Origin: an uncultured Bacteroidales bacterium
Lineage (GTDB): Bacteria; Bacteroidota; Bacteroidia; Bacteroidales; Bacteroidaceae
DNA length: 64,000 bases
NCBI GenBank assembly: GCA_902779315.1
Contig: CACZBC010000019.1
Span: 1-64,000, forward strand
Direction of reading: 5' to 3'
Position 1 is the stretch's first letter. Each line of letters begins with the position of its first letter. The position numbers and the translations under genes are program-made. Below the pieces are notes generated by a model, which was not told where the DNA came from, did not search any database, and was given only the letters and a program-made list of their open reading frames with translations. Of the stretch, positions 1 to 7,649 are shown piece by piece.

Positions 1-207
1 GTGAACAAGTCGAAGCAGAAGACGGCCAAGAAGCGTACGCTCATCAAGGAGATGGTGCTGGAGTTCACCTATGCGAATGGGATTGTCTTGCCAGAGGATT
101 TGATGGCGACGATTTATGCTCTCGACGACGAGCAGGAAGTGCCGACGATTGTGAATGTAAATGCTGGAGGCGTCAATGTTCAACAGGCTAACATGGTAGG
201 GAGATGA
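1..207 (+). CDS. Small unknown protein, possibly 5'-truncated by the window
   Basis: The frame is open from the first base (GTG), so the real start may lie upstream; at least 68 residues are visible. The N-terminus is rich in Lys and Arg (residues 1-16). Residues 51-63 (VNVNAGGVNVQQA) resemble residues 14-26 of the next protein (VDVQPGGINIQHV), so the pair shares a short motif of the form V-x-V-x2-GG-x-N-x-Q. Its stop overlaps the next start by four bases (ATGA), which implies translational coupling. I do not recognise a family. The location just before primase-like genes suggests an accessory or mobile-element gene; that is inference. Confidence 0.55.
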   Translation: MNKSKQKTAKKRTLIKEMVLEFTYANGIVLPEDLMATIYALDDEQEVPTIVNVNAGGVNVQQANMVGR

Positions 208-599
208 ACAGGGATTTCTCGGGTGTTACTCACTACACTCAAGTAGATGTGCAGCCAGGCGGAATCAACATACAGCATGTTGAACATCTTCATCAAGCCG
301 ACATCTTGGAAGCCCTCGGCATCGAGTTGGAGGTGAAGAAGAAAGGGGCAAGCAGGCAGGAGTCTGATGAAACTCTCCTGACGAAACTCTCTCTCTGCTT
401 CAAGGACGAAGATACGACGAAACGCTTCTTGGCTTCGATAAGGGAAATGGACGATACGGAAATCGTTCGTTTGGCGAAGAAGTATAGCGATTCCGGGCTT
501 TGCACAGACGCTTCGAAAGCCTTGTGGAAGCTGCTTTCCGAGGCTGACCTCTACAAGGCTGGCTATCCGAACTGGAACAAGCAGATGAATCAGAGATAG
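204..599 (+). CDS. Unknown 131-residue protein with GG-x-N-x-Q motif
   Basis: Soluble-looking protein without signal peptide or membrane segments. Near the N-terminus (14-26) it carries the motif shared with the preceding short protein. Residues about 45-131 are charged and predicted helical by eye (repeated Glu, Lys, Asp), ending in a Tyr/Trp-containing tail (YPNWNKQMNQR). The start overlaps the upstream stop as ATGA, so the two are co-translated. A rho-independent terminator follows 24 bases after the stop, closing this transcription unit. No family recognised. It may be a regulatory or accessory protein of the mobile region. Confidence 0.6.
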   Translation: MNRDFSGVTHYTQVDVQPGGINIQHVEHLHQADILEALGIELEVKKKGASRQESDETLLTKLSLCFKDEDTTKRFLASIREMDDTEIVRLAKKYSDSGLCTDASKALWKLLSEADLYKAGYPNWNKQMNQR

Positions 600-622
600 C
601 CTTGAACTACCAACCCTAAACG

Positions 623-656
623 AAGGGAATCGGCACTGAGTCGGTTCCCTTTTTTG
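623..656 (+). terminator. Rho-independent terminator
   Basis: An inverted repeat (GGGAATCG at 625-632 with CGGTTCCC at 642-649, one G-T pair) extends by A-T pairs and runs into a T6 tract. It ends the two-gene unit at 1-599. Confidence 0.75.
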
Positions 657-750
657 TGCCCAAATTGATTGAAAGTTGATGATTGGTTGATTAGTAGTTG
701 ACTCACCCGAAACAGGCGATTTTTTCCTTTCATGATTCGGAAGAGTGCAG

Positions 751-758
751 TAATTTTG
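751..758 (+). promoter_or_regulatory. -7 promoter box for the OB-fold/primase operon
   Basis: TAATTTTG matches the Bacteroidota -7 consensus TAnnTTTG. It lies 58 bases upstream of the ATG at 817 and directly after the terminator at 623-656. Confidence 0.6.
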
Positions 759-816
759 CAATGTGAAAGTCGACAATCACACTCTAACATTATTAATTAA
801 TTAAACACACACAACA

Positions 817-1098
817 ATGAAAATAGAAAATCTTCAAGTGAAGCGTGTCGGCGAGGTAAGGTCCGGCACCTCAAAGACCACAGGCAATGCCTGGGCCATC
901 CGTGACATTCTCCTCGGCTGGAACGACGGGGCAGGCGAGAACTACATCGGTGCAACCATCGACGCCGGACTTTTCGAAGACTCTGGCATCTGTCAGGGCG
1001 ACTCTGTCCAAGCCGAAATCACCTTCCACACGCGACTCCTGCCAAGTGGAGCCGTTGCCAACGAAATCAGAATCCTCAACATCAATCTTAACCTTTAA
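817..1098 (+). CDS. DUF3127-like OB-fold (single-stranded DNA-binding type) protein
   Basis: A 93-residue protein. Residues 16-31 (SGTSKTTGNAWAIRDI) resemble the S-x-S-G-x-W segment of DUF3127/SSB-like OB-fold proteins of Bacteroidota phages and mobile elements, and the rest alternates short beta strands as expected for that fold. It is probably a single-stranded nucleic acid binder that works with the primase-like protein two genes downstream. It has its own promoter at 751-758 and is 12 bases from the next ORF. The family call rests on motif and size only; the DNA-binding role is inferred. Confidence 0.6.
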   Translation: MKIENLQVKRVGEVRSGTSKTTGNAWAIRDILLGWNDGAGENYIGATIDAGLFEDSGICQGDSVQAEITFHTRLLPSGAVANEIRILNINLNL

Positions 1099-1110
1099 AT
1101 CCAAGCCACT

Positions 1111-1482
1111 ATGAAAAAGATTAGCATTCTTAAGACCAAGACCATTTCGGGAAGCGGAAGCTTCTCAGAGAACGCAGGCATGTTCACCTTCAACCCCGAC
1201 TTTCCCATGCAGGGAAAATTCCAGAGGTACAAGAAACAGGGGACCGCCATCCAGACCAGCGACGGAACCTTCGAGTTCATCGAAAAGAATTGGGCCGTAC
1301 CCAGAGCCCGTCTCATCAAGAAACTTACGCACGGACGCCTGACGAAGACGCTGGCTGGGGACTATCTGCTCACCATCCGTATAAATGAGTGTGAGTCAAG
1401 GCCAACGGGCATCATTGCCGACGACGCACTCACGGCGATGGATGCACTTCAGGAATACATTTTTGAGGAGGAAGCAGCATGA
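1111..1482 (+). CDS. Unknown protein of the primase operon
   Basis: A 123-residue soluble protein beginning with a basic, beta-rich N-terminus (KKISILKTKTISGSGSF) and ending in an acidic tail (EYIFEEEAA). I recognise no catalytic motif. It lies 12 bases after the OB-fold gene and its stop overlaps the primase-like start as ATGA, so the three genes form one translationally coupled operon. A replication accessory role in a mobile element is a guess from context. Confidence 0.65.
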   Translation: MKKISILKTKTISGSGSFSENAGMFTFNPDFPMQGKFQRYKKQGTAIQTSDGTFEFIEKNWAVPRARLIKKLTHGRLTKTLAGDYLLTIRINECESRPTGIIADDALTAMDALQEYIFEEEAA

Positions 1483-3773
1483 GTTGTCACAGAATCATCA
1501 TGAAAGGGGGGCACAAGGTGTGCCTCCCTGTACTGAGCCGCAACGACTATCTGAAGCTGCGTGGCTCGCGCTCTCAAGGCATCCTTGTCTCGGCTGTCCG
1601 TCGTGGCGAGGAGGACAAGAAAAGCCTGCTCCTGCAGATGAACTACTCGTGCATTCCGGGCGAAGACGGCTTGCTGAAAGGCTGCAAAACGGCCTCGACA
1701 ACGGTAGGGATGGACATCGACCACATCGACGCTTCCGAGATGCAGGAAGTCCGTGAGCGCATCCTCGCTAAGAAAGAGGAGTTGGGCCTCTTGATGCTCG
1801 AACTCTCGGCTCGTGGACTGGGCTATCACTTGGTCTTCCGTCGCCGTCCGGAACTCACTCAAGAAGAGAACCTACGCTGGGCCTCCGATCTGCTCGGAGT
1901 CGCCTTCGACGAAGGAGCGAAGGACATTACCAGGGTGTTTTTCACCACAACCGCAAGCGAGGAAGACCTCATTTATCTGGACGATGAACTGTTCCGACCC
2001 ACCCCCTGCCCCTCCCTGAATGGAGGGGAAAGACCCACCCCCTGCCCCTCCCTGAATGGAGGGGAGAAAGAGCCACAAGTCGCCCCCAAAGGGGGAGATT
2101 TAGAGGGGGCTTCCAAACTGGAAGACGCAAGTCTGAGGGCCTTCGACCTCTGCGTGGAGCAGGCTGGCTTGAAGCCCGACGAGATGGACGTCTGGGGCGA
2201 ACACAACTGGCACAACAACCTGATGGCAGTCCTCTCGGTAGGCGTGGCCAAACTGATGAGCCGCGACCAGCTCGAGGCCGTCATAAGGGAACGCCTGCCC
2301 AACTACTCGCAGACCGAAGACTGCAAGAAACTCATCGACTATTTCTACGCGAACTACAATGCCGACAAAGGCTTCATGAGCGCAAGCCTCAGAGACATCA
2401 ATGCACGGGCTCAGGAAGTCTCCCCTCGGGGAGATTTAGAGGGGGCTACCTCTGACCTCGACCGCCTCACCAAAGACTGGAATCCGCCACAGATGCCGAA
2501 CAAGTTGCCTCGCCTCATTCAGCTCCTCATCAAGCCCTTCCCGGAGCAGTACCACCCCATGCTCGTCGTGACCGCTTGCGTGGTCTTGGGAGCCATCGCC
2601 AGCCACTTCCGCGGCACTTACATCGACGGCCGGACCATCGCCGCCAACCTCTACGCAGCCATTATTGCCGAGAGCGGCAAGGGCAAGAACTGGGTGACCA
2701 TGCTCTTCGAACTGATGTGCCGCCACACCTTGCAGACTTGGGACGACCAGGAGTGGAGGAAGGTTCGCGAGAATCAGGAAATGCGCGACAGAATGGCAAA
2801 TGCGAAGGACAAACCGGCGAAGTACCACCCCAAACTCCGCATCATGGAAACGATGTCGAAGACCTCGTTGCTCGAAGTGCAGACCAACCTCGGCGAGAAC
2901 GGCATGATTCTCTGCAATTATACAGAGAGCGACGAGTTGGCAAACGCCTCCAAAGTGCAGTTCTCTAACCTCTCAGTCCTGCTCCGAAAGGCATGGGACC
3001 TCGACACACACCGCCAGTTCTACATGAGCGAAAGTTCCTGCAACACCCAAACCCGACTCAATGCCGCCATCCTCCTGACAGGCACGCCCAGATCGGTGCT
3101 TACCCGTCTCTTCTCCGACACGGAATCGGGCATGATGCAAAGGTTCGTGCCCATGATGTTGCCAGCCTTGAAGCGCACCTTCCGACCTCCCAGATTCATG
3201 CCCCTCTCTGCCGACGAGGAAGCCGAACGGGATGCCCTGCTCGTGAGCCTCTGGCAGAAAGACCTCTCGCTTGGAGAAAGCACCATGATGCTCGACATGC
3301 CCAAGACGCAGAAGATGATTTGTGAGTGGTACGATGCCCTCGAGGAACGCTATTCCGACGGCGAACTGACCGAGGCAGAAGCCGACCTCAGCCATCGAGT
3401 GGGACAGTTCATGCAAAGAGCCGCAATCCCCTTCGTGGCCCTCTATGAAGAGGAGCAGAAAGAAGTCATCGAACTGGTCCGTTGGCTCGGCGATTTCGCC
3501 TACTACAATATCTGTCACATCTTCGCCAGCCGTGTTGCTCAGGACATAAAAGAATCGGAGCAAATGCTTCGTACTCGGATTGACACCCGCATCACTGCCG
3601 AACCCTTGCTCAACTTTGTGCCTGAGACTTTCACAATCCACCAACTCCGAGAAGAAAGACTCCGCCAAGGGCAGACCAGCGATGTCAGGATGCTCCTCTC
3701 GCGATGGTGTAAGAAAGGAAAAATCTTAAGAATAGAAAAAGGCGTTTACCGCAAACTCATGAAAACTGAGTAA
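1479..3773 (+). CDS. VirE_N/DUF3987 primase-helicase-like protein
   Basis: A 764-residue protein built like the Bacteroidota mobile-element proteins with an N-terminal BT4734-like/VirE_N (primase-like) domain (about 1-165, including an acidic GMDIDHID strand) and a DUF3987 helicase-like domain (about 335-700) with a P-loop-like AESGKGKN near residue 395. The extreme C-terminus looks like a winged helix (RMLLSRWCKKGKILRIEKGVYR). Unusually, three GC-rich repeat insertions are read through in frame: two tandem 12-residue units (about 173-196, TPCPSLNGGERP), a second element near 200-212 and a third near 314-324, the last two both giving GDLEGA. They fall in linkers between domains. Likely function: replication or mobilisation of an integrated element. 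No integrase is visible in the window. Confidence 0.75.
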   Translation: MSCHRIIMKGGHKVCLPVLSRNDYLKLRGSRSQGILVSAVRRGEEDKKSLLLQMNYSCIPGEDGLLKGCKTASTTVGMDIDHIDASEMQEVRERILAKKEELGLLMLELSARGLGYHLVFRRRPELTQEENLRWASDLLGVAFDEGAKDITRVFFTTTASEEDLIYLDDELFRPTPCPSLNGGERPTPCPSLNGGEKEPQVAPKGGDLEGASKLEDASLRAFDLCVEQAGLKPDEMDVWGEHNWHNNLMAVLSVGVAKLMSRDQLEAVIRERLPNYSQTEDCKKLIDYFYANYNADKGFMSASLRDINARAQEVSPRGDLEGATSDLDRLTKDWNPPQMPNKLPRLIQLLIKPFPEQYHPMLVVTACVVLGAIASHFRGTYIDGRTIAANLYAAIIAESGKGKNWVTMLFELMCRHTLQTWDDQEWRKVRENQEMRDRMANAKDKPAKYHPKLRIMETMSKTSLLEVQTNLGENGMILCNYTESDELANASKVQFSNLSVLLRKAWDLDTHRQFYMSESSCNTQTRLNAAILLTGTPRSVLTRLFSDTESGMMQRFVPMMLPALKRTFRPPRFMPLSADEEAERDALLVSLWQKDLSLGESTMMLDMPKTQKMICEWYDALEERYSDGELTEAEADLSHRVGQFMQRAAIPFVALYEEEQKEVIELVRWLGDFAYYNICHIFASRVAQDIKESEQMLRTRIDTRITAEPLLNFVPETFTIHQLREERLRQGQTSDVRMLLSRWCKKGKILRIEKGVYRKLMKTE
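1996..2067 (+). repeat. Tandem 36-bp GC-rich repeat inside coding sequence
   Basis: Two copies of a 36-base unit (1996-2031 and 2032-2067) that differ at one base near the end. Each contains the palindrome CCCCTCC-ctgaat-GGAGGGG. The length is 12 codons, so the primase-like frame is kept. Confidence 0.85.
2076..2113 (+). repeat. GC-rich palindromic element inside coding sequence
   Basis: CCCCC-aaa-GGGGG followed by AGATTTAGAGGGGGCTTCC. The 3' part (2091-2113) is nearly identical to 2427-2450 in the same gene. It is read in frame and gives GDLEGA. Confidence 0.8.
2415..2450 (+). repeat. GC-rich palindromic element inside coding sequence
   Basis: Contains CCCC-tc-GGGG and the shared tail GGGGAGATTTAGAGGGGGCT. 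It is a second copy of the element at 2076-2113, also read in frame as GDLEGA. Confidence 0.8.
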
Positions 3774-3814
3774 CAAGTAACCTGTAACATGTTACAATAA
3801 CACACACCCTACCA

Positions 3815-3850
3815 AAGGCGGCTGCTCTGTGAAGAGCGGCTGCTTTAATT
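3815..3850 (+). terminator. Hairpin terminator after the primase-like gene
   Basis: A 14-bp stem with several G-T pairs (AAAGGCGGCTGCTCT, loop GTGA, AGAGCGGCTGCTTT) followed by AATTTTT. Confidence 0.7.
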
Positions 3851-3865
3851 TTTCCGCCCAAACCC

Positions 3866-3896
3866 TTTGCGGGAAAGATTTTTTTCGCTATCTTTG
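3866..3896 (+). promoter_or_regulatory. Promoter of the toxin-antitoxin remnant
   Basis: A -33 TTTG (3866-3869) and a -7 TATCTTTG (3889-3896) are 19 bases apart, a canonical Bacteroidota promoter; the antitoxin ATG is at 3924. Confidence 0.75.
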
Positions 3897-3923
3897 CCGC
3901 AGAAACATAAAGAAATACATATT

Positions 3924-4172
3924 ATGAACAAGCCATTAACACTTAATGCAGATTTCCTGCGCGACCTCAGTATTGTGGCAGAAGACGAGAACCTGCTCTC
4001 GAAGGCTGTCAAATACATACGCAAGTTGGCTGCCAAGAAAGAAGACCCCACACTGATGACCAAAGAGGAGTTCTTCGCTCGCGTAGATAAGGCAAAGGAA
4101 GGCCCTACATACAGTATGCTTCCAGGGGAGAACCTGACTTCATTCCTAAAACGTCAAGGTTATGACCTATAG
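3924..4172 (+). CDS. Antitoxin of a RelE/YoeB-type toxin-antitoxin pair
   Basis: An intact 82-residue protein of the kind found as first gene in Bacteroidales type II toxin-antitoxin pairs: an N-terminal helical part (residues 1-40, LNADFLRDLSIVAEDENLLSKAVKYIRKLAAKK split by a basic patch), the conserved segment DPTLMTKEEFFARVDKA (41-57) and a C-terminal LPGENLTSFLKRQGYDL tail that would wrap the toxin. It has its own canonical promoter and its end overlaps the toxin start by 11 bases. The toxin is internally deleted, so the antitoxin is now an orphan. Family role is from memory of these pairs; partner loss is seen in the sequence. Confidence 0.75.
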   Translation: MNKPLTLNADFLRDLSIVAEDENLLSKAVKYIRKLAAKKEDPTLMTKEEFFARVDKAKEGPTYSMLPGENLTSFLKRQGYDL

Positions 4173-4287
4173 AATTGATTTCAAGGAACAGGCTACGCGC
4201 GACCTGATTGCTTTGGCAAAAAATGAGCCAAAGGCTTTCATGAAAGCACAGGTCCTCACGGCTTACGGACACTATGACGACAAATAA
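4162..4287 (+). pseudogene. RelE/YoeB-family toxin with internal deletion
   Basis: An open frame of only 41 codons. Residues 1-30 (MTYRIDFKEQATRDLIALAK...) match the start of a RelE/ParE-superfamily toxin and residues 31-41 (VLTAYGHYDDK) match the usual C-terminal end of that family, but the middle of roughly 45-55 residues, which holds the catalytic and fold-defining strands, is missing. The join is in frame, so a short peptide could still be made. It overlaps the antitoxin by 11 bases, as in intact pairs. A terminator follows at 4347. It cannot be a working ribonuclease as it stands. Confidence 0.75.
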
Positions 4288-4346
4288 AAAAGCATAACCC
4301 AACAGCACCCCGCTAAATGTGAGCAAAAAGAAACGAAACTAAAAAG

Positions 4347-4377
4347 AAAGCAGTCATCGGAAACGGTGGCTGCTTTT
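4347..4377 (+). terminator. Terminator after the toxin remnant
   Basis: A 12-bp stem (AAAGCAGTCATC with GGTGGCTGCTTT, two G-T pairs), loop GGAAAC region, then a T4 tract. It also lies just past the convergent LuxR-type gene and may serve both strands. Confidence 0.7.
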
Positions 4378-4394
4378 GTTGTTTAGCAAAAAAG

Positions 4395-5144
4395 CTAAAT
4401 CAAATGATAGTTGCCGATTACTGTCAGGGCTTCTGGCATTGTCCTGACCCGTAGTTTCTTGAAAATACGGCCTCTGTGCGTCTTGATAGTGCTGATGCTT
4501 AAATGCAGGTCTTCTGCAATTTCTTCTATCGTGAAGCCTTTCTGTACTCGCTGCAATATCAGTTTCTCCTGAGCGCTCAGAGATGCATCCAAATCGAAGG
4601 TCCTATACACTCCGGCACGGAAGTCGAATCTGTATCTGATATGCGACTGCGTGATGATGAAACTCTCCATATGGTCGCTAGTAGACGGACTTATGACGAA
4701 CAGCCCAATCTTAGTGATTCCATTGGAGCGCATCACCAACGGTGTGAACTTCTGGTTGATGAAGAACTTGCGCCGTTTGATAATGATAGGATAGTCTATT
4801 GTGCAAATATGCGTCTGGTAGTTCTCGATGTCTATTTTCTGTCCTACGAGCGGGTATCTGTTTCTGATTAGCAGAAGATTCTTCAATGTCTCTTCATCGA
4901 CAAACGACCAATACGGATTGTTGCTCTCTCTTTGTCGTTCATTATCAGTGGTGTCCTCCAGATACTGCATCTTTTCCGACTGATAGAGCATCTTGTGGCT
5001 GTCGAAGTCTATCACGAAGCAAGTTACGTTCGTCAGTCTCGTGAAAGAATCTATACCCTTGATTATTGATTCGAGGGAATACCTACTGTCCAATTCCTCG
5101 ACGCCAACGGAGTTATTGAAGAAGAGTGTATTTACATCCTGCAT
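4395..5144 (-). CDS. LuxR-type helix-turn-helix regulator with sensor-like N-terminus
   Basis: 249 residues. The C-terminal region (about 189-249) is a GerE/LuxR helix-turn-helix: LSAQEKLILQRVQKG, then TIEEIAEDLHLSISTIKTH, with the recognition helix STIKTHRGRIFKKL. The N-terminal 185 residues look like the PAS-like, ligand or signal-sensing half seen in Bacteroidales regulators of this layout (a WSFVDEETLKNLLLIRNRYP segment is typical) and lack a response-regulator phospho-acceptor pattern. It is transcribed away from the following gene from a promoter at 5172-5179. Targets are unknown; no operator was identified. Confidence 0.8.
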   Translation of the reverse strand: MQDVNTLFFNNSVGVEELDSRYSLESIIKGIDSFTRLTNVTCFVIDFDSHKMLYQSEKMQYLEDTTDNERQRESNNPYWSFVDEETLKNLLLIRNRYPLVGQKIDIENYQTHICTIDYPIIIKRRKFFINQKFTPLVMRSNGITKIGLFVISPSTSDHMESFIITQSHIRYRFDFRAGVYRTFDLDASLSAQEKLILQRVQKGFTIEEIAEDLHLSISTIKTHRGRIFKKLRVRTMPEALTVIGNYHLI

Positions 5145-5171
5145 GTCGTTGTGTTATATGATTTCTGTTCG

Positions 5172-5179
5172 CAAATATA
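5172..5179 (-). promoter_or_regulatory. -7 box for the LuxR-type gene
   Basis: Minus-strand TATATTTG, 27 bases upstream of the start at 5144. Confidence 0.6.
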
Positions 5180-5288
5180 CGAAAAATAATTCAAAGCCAC
5201 GCGAATAGGTGTCGTACAAAAGTATGAATTTCACGGGAAGCACCCTAAATTTAACAATAGATATTTGTCTGACATTCCTAAAATGTTG

Positions 5289-5296
5289 TAACTTTG
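5289..5296 (+). promoter_or_regulatory. -7 box for the decayed exported protein
   Basis: TAACTTTG, 28 bases upstream of the ATG at 5325. Confidence 0.6.
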
Positions 5297-5324
5297 CAGC
5301 AGAAAACAAATAAAACCAGAAACC

Positions 5325-5985
5325 ATGAAAAGATTAGTATTCCTATTTATTGTAAGTTTAATGGCGCACTATAGTGCCTTGGCCGAGACAATCCTCCCCT
5401 TTGTACAAGATGGGAAGGTCTGGGTTTATGATGTCAGTAATTATATCTATGATTGGGAAGAGACATTTAGCTTGGAGGGAGACACTTTGATAGGTACCCG
5501 CAATTGCCTGAAACTCTACTACACATGCCAGGTTTATGGCCACTCTCTTGTACGATTTTTCCTGCGAACCAGGGACTACAATCATGCTGGGCAAGTATGA
5601 AATAAAAATAAAAGAAAAGAAACTTGTAAAATATCGTGGTGAATACTTGAGAGTCATTGATTATTATCTTCCTGACGATGAAGATTATTCTTTCAAAGGG
5701 GTTGAAGGTGTTGGCTATCTCATAGGAGGTTTAATAGCTCTCGTAGACGGTTCTGTTCCGGGTGCTACAGGCGGAGAAAGATCTCTAAAAACGTGTACAG
5801 TGAATGGAGAAGTTATCTTTGACCCACATGAATTCTACACATCATCTCAGATTGTAACAGGCATCTCCATGCCCTCTGTCTCGAACAGGAAGAATACTAT
5901 CTTCGACCTCCAAGGCCGTAAAGTTCAGGGCAAGCCCTCTCAAGGCATCTACATCAAGGACGGCAAAAAAGTCGCAGTTAAATAA
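5325..5985 (+). pseudogene. Exported protein with C-terminal sorting-like tail, frameshifted
   Basis: The 5' frame (5325-5600) gives a signal peptide (MKRLVFLFIVSLMAHYSALA) and about 50 mature residues, then departs from sense near YYTCQVYG. A second frame, usable from about 5536 (ATLLYDFSCEPGTTIMLG), runs to 5985 and ends in NTIFDLQGRKVQGKPSQ-GIYIKDGKKVAVK, the usual C-terminal sequence of small exported Bacteroidales proteins. The two parts clearly belong to one gene, now broken by a frameshift, most simply an internal deletion near 5530-5540 that also removed some residues. A promoter and a terminator frame the gene. Function unknown. A sequencing or assembly error is the alternative. Confidence 0.75.
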
Positions 5986-6004
5986 CAGTTAGCTGTAATA
6001 ACAA

Positions 6005-6038
6005 AGAGAGCCTCGAACATTTCCGGGGCTCTTTTTTA
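6005..6038. terminator. Terminator between convergent genes
   Basis: AGAGCC (6007-6012) pairs with GGCTCT (6027-6032), extended by two inner pairs, followed by T6. It sits between the + strand pseudogene and the - strand GT-C gene. Confidence 0.65.
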
Positions 6039-6040
6039 TC

Positions 6041-7549
6041 TCACTCTCTCTCGTAGACCTGCATCTTCTGGTTGGCGGTGACGGGCTCCATGATGTGTTT
6101 CAAGAGCGGACGCGGCCAGGTGAGGTTCCAGAGATAGCTGAGGGGCTGCCAGATGAAACGGTAGCGGAAGAGCTCCTCGTTGTCGTAGATGAGCCGGTAG
6201 TTGGCGGGCACGGGGGCGTCGTAGTACTCGTGGCAGGTGTTGATGGCGCCTATCTCGCGCACCAGGTACTTCACTCGCCCAGAAGCCACCAGCTCGGCCT
6301 GCTCGCGCTTTATCTCGGGGTCGAGAATGGAGGAGAGGAAATAGTGGGGATTGGGCGGCAGATGGCGGGTGTGCTGGTAGATGCCTGTGTCGTAGGAGCT
6401 GAAGGTCAGGACCTCGCTGTCCTCCGTCTCGTTCCGGTTGATGATGTCGGCCATCTGGAGCACGCTGGTTGGGAAGGTTCCGTTCACCAAGGTCACGACA
6501 TTCCAGTTGGTCGCAATGGCCAGGAGTCCGACTATGCCCATCACTGCACAGGCCCACTTGGAGAGCCTTTGCGGGAAGCACGAGGCGAGCAGGGCGAAGA
6601 AGGGGAAGAGGGTGAGGAAATAGTAGAACTGAACGGTCAGGGTGGCATACGAGAGCACCAGCAGGCCGTAAGTGCCGAAGACGAGCCACTTCACCTCCTT
6701 GCTGACTCGCAGGAAGAAGACGGGTATCATCAGCACTGCCCAAATGCCGAGCTTGACGAGCTTGAACCACCAGAAGGGAGGCTCGCCGTTAGTCCCCACA
6801 CCGTGATAGTGGAAGATGTTGACCTCGAAATAAGCATACCAGAGCGCACCCAGGGTGCCATGAACGGCGAAGTAGATCAGCACACCAGCCGTAACCGCCA
6901 GGAAGCCGAGGAATGCCCACCAGATGATGGTCCAGAACTCCTTCGTCTGGCTCCGTCTCCAAGCGATGAAGAGGAGCACGAGCAGACCTCCGGCATAGAA
7001 GAACAGGAGGTTGAACTTCATCCAGAAGAGCAGCGCCACGCAGAAGCCCATCGCGAAGGAATGCCACCGGGGCGGGATCTGCCTGTCCATCACGAAACGG
7101 AGCATGTGGTAGAGGCTATGGGCAAAGATGGGCAGGGCGAACTCCTCCACACTGTCGCCATACGAGAAGAAGTCGGACGAATAGGTCAGCACACCCAGCA
7201 GGCACATCAGGGGAACGGCTACGGCCGAGGGGGCGAAGAGCCTCATCGTTCGGAGCGAATAGAGCAGATAGAAGTAGCAGCACACGACCTCGAGCAGGTA
7301 GATGCCCACGAAACTGCTCCTGGAAAGCATGGCCGCCCATTCGTGCAGGAAGAAGAGCACGGGCCCCTTGTGGTCGAAGATGTCCACATAGAGTTCCTTG
7401 CCGCCCAACATGGCGTTGCCTATGGTCATATAGACATTCGCGTCGTCCCAAGGATTGAGCGGATAGAGCAGCGAGCAAGTGCTCAGCAGGGTGATGAGGA
7501 CCACCGCAAAGAGGAACAGGAAAGGCTTTCCCATCAGTTCATATTTCAT
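6041..7549 (-). CDS. GT-C type integral membrane glycosyltransferase
   Basis: A 502-residue polytopic protein with about ten hydrophobic segments. After the first membrane segment comes an outward-facing loop with NPWDDANVYMTIGNAM and FDHKGPVLFF, typical of the first loop of polyprenyl-phosphate-sugar-dependent GT-C enzymes (PMT/ArnT superfamily), where acidic residues act in catalysis. The C-terminal 110 residues form a soluble, probably periplasmic domain. It likely transfers a sugar from a lipid carrier to an envelope acceptor; donor and acceptor are unknown. It stands alone with its own promoter (7572-7579) and shares a terminator with the opposite gene. Confidence 0.75.
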   Translation of the reverse strand: MKYELMGKPFLFLFAVVLITLLSTCSLLYPLNPWDDANVYMTIGNAMLGGKELYVDIFDHKGPVLFFLHEWAAMLSRSSFVGIYLLEVVCCYFYLLYSLRTMRLFAPSAVAVPLMCLLGVLTYSSDFFSYGDSVEEFALPIFAHSLYHMLRFVMDRQIPPRWHSFAMGFCVALLFWMKFNLLFFYAGGLLVLLFIAWRRSQTKEFWTIIWWAFLGFLAVTAGVLIYFAVHGTLGALWYAYFEVNIFHYHGVGTNGEPPFWWFKLVKLGIWAVLMIPVFFLRVSKEVKWLVFGTYGLLVLSYATLTVQFYYFLTLFPFFALLASCFPQRLSKWACAVMGIVGLLAIATNWNVVTLVNGTFPTSVLQMADIINRNETEDSEVLTFSSYDTGIYQHTRHLPPNPHYFLSSILDPEIKREQAELVASGRVKYLVREIGAINTCHEYYDAPVPANYRLIYDNEELFRYRFIWQPLSYLWNLTWPRPLLKHIMEPVTANQKMQVYERE

Positions 7550-7571
7550 AATTCACAGTTCATAGTTGCTG

Positions 7572-7579
7572 CAAAGATA
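7572..7579 (-). promoter_or_regulatory. -7 box for the GT-C gene
   Basis: Minus-strand TATCTTTG, 23 bases upstream of the start at 7549. Confidence 0.65.
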
Positions 7580-7632
7580 CTAAATTATTCTTAATTATGA
7601 AGCGCAAGCTATGGATTATGAACTTTTTTTTG

Positions 7633-7640
7633 TATCTTTG
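7633..7640 (+). promoter_or_regulatory. -7 box very close to the DUF1573 gene start
   Basis: TATCTTTG ends only nine bases before the ATG at 7650, so the transcript would be leaderless or nearly so. Confidence 0.65.
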
Positions 7641-7649
7641 CACGGAAAA

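Noticed and set aside
1996..2067. Two 36-bp direct repeats as a possible CRISPR array
   Set aside because: The copies are directly adjacent without spacers, lie inside a continuous coding frame, and no cas gene is near.
6095..7594. 499-codon plus-strand ORF opposite the GT-C gene
   Set aside because: It is a shadow frame: rich in Glu, His and Gly with no family motif, while the minus strand encodes a coherent membrane protein with a promoter.
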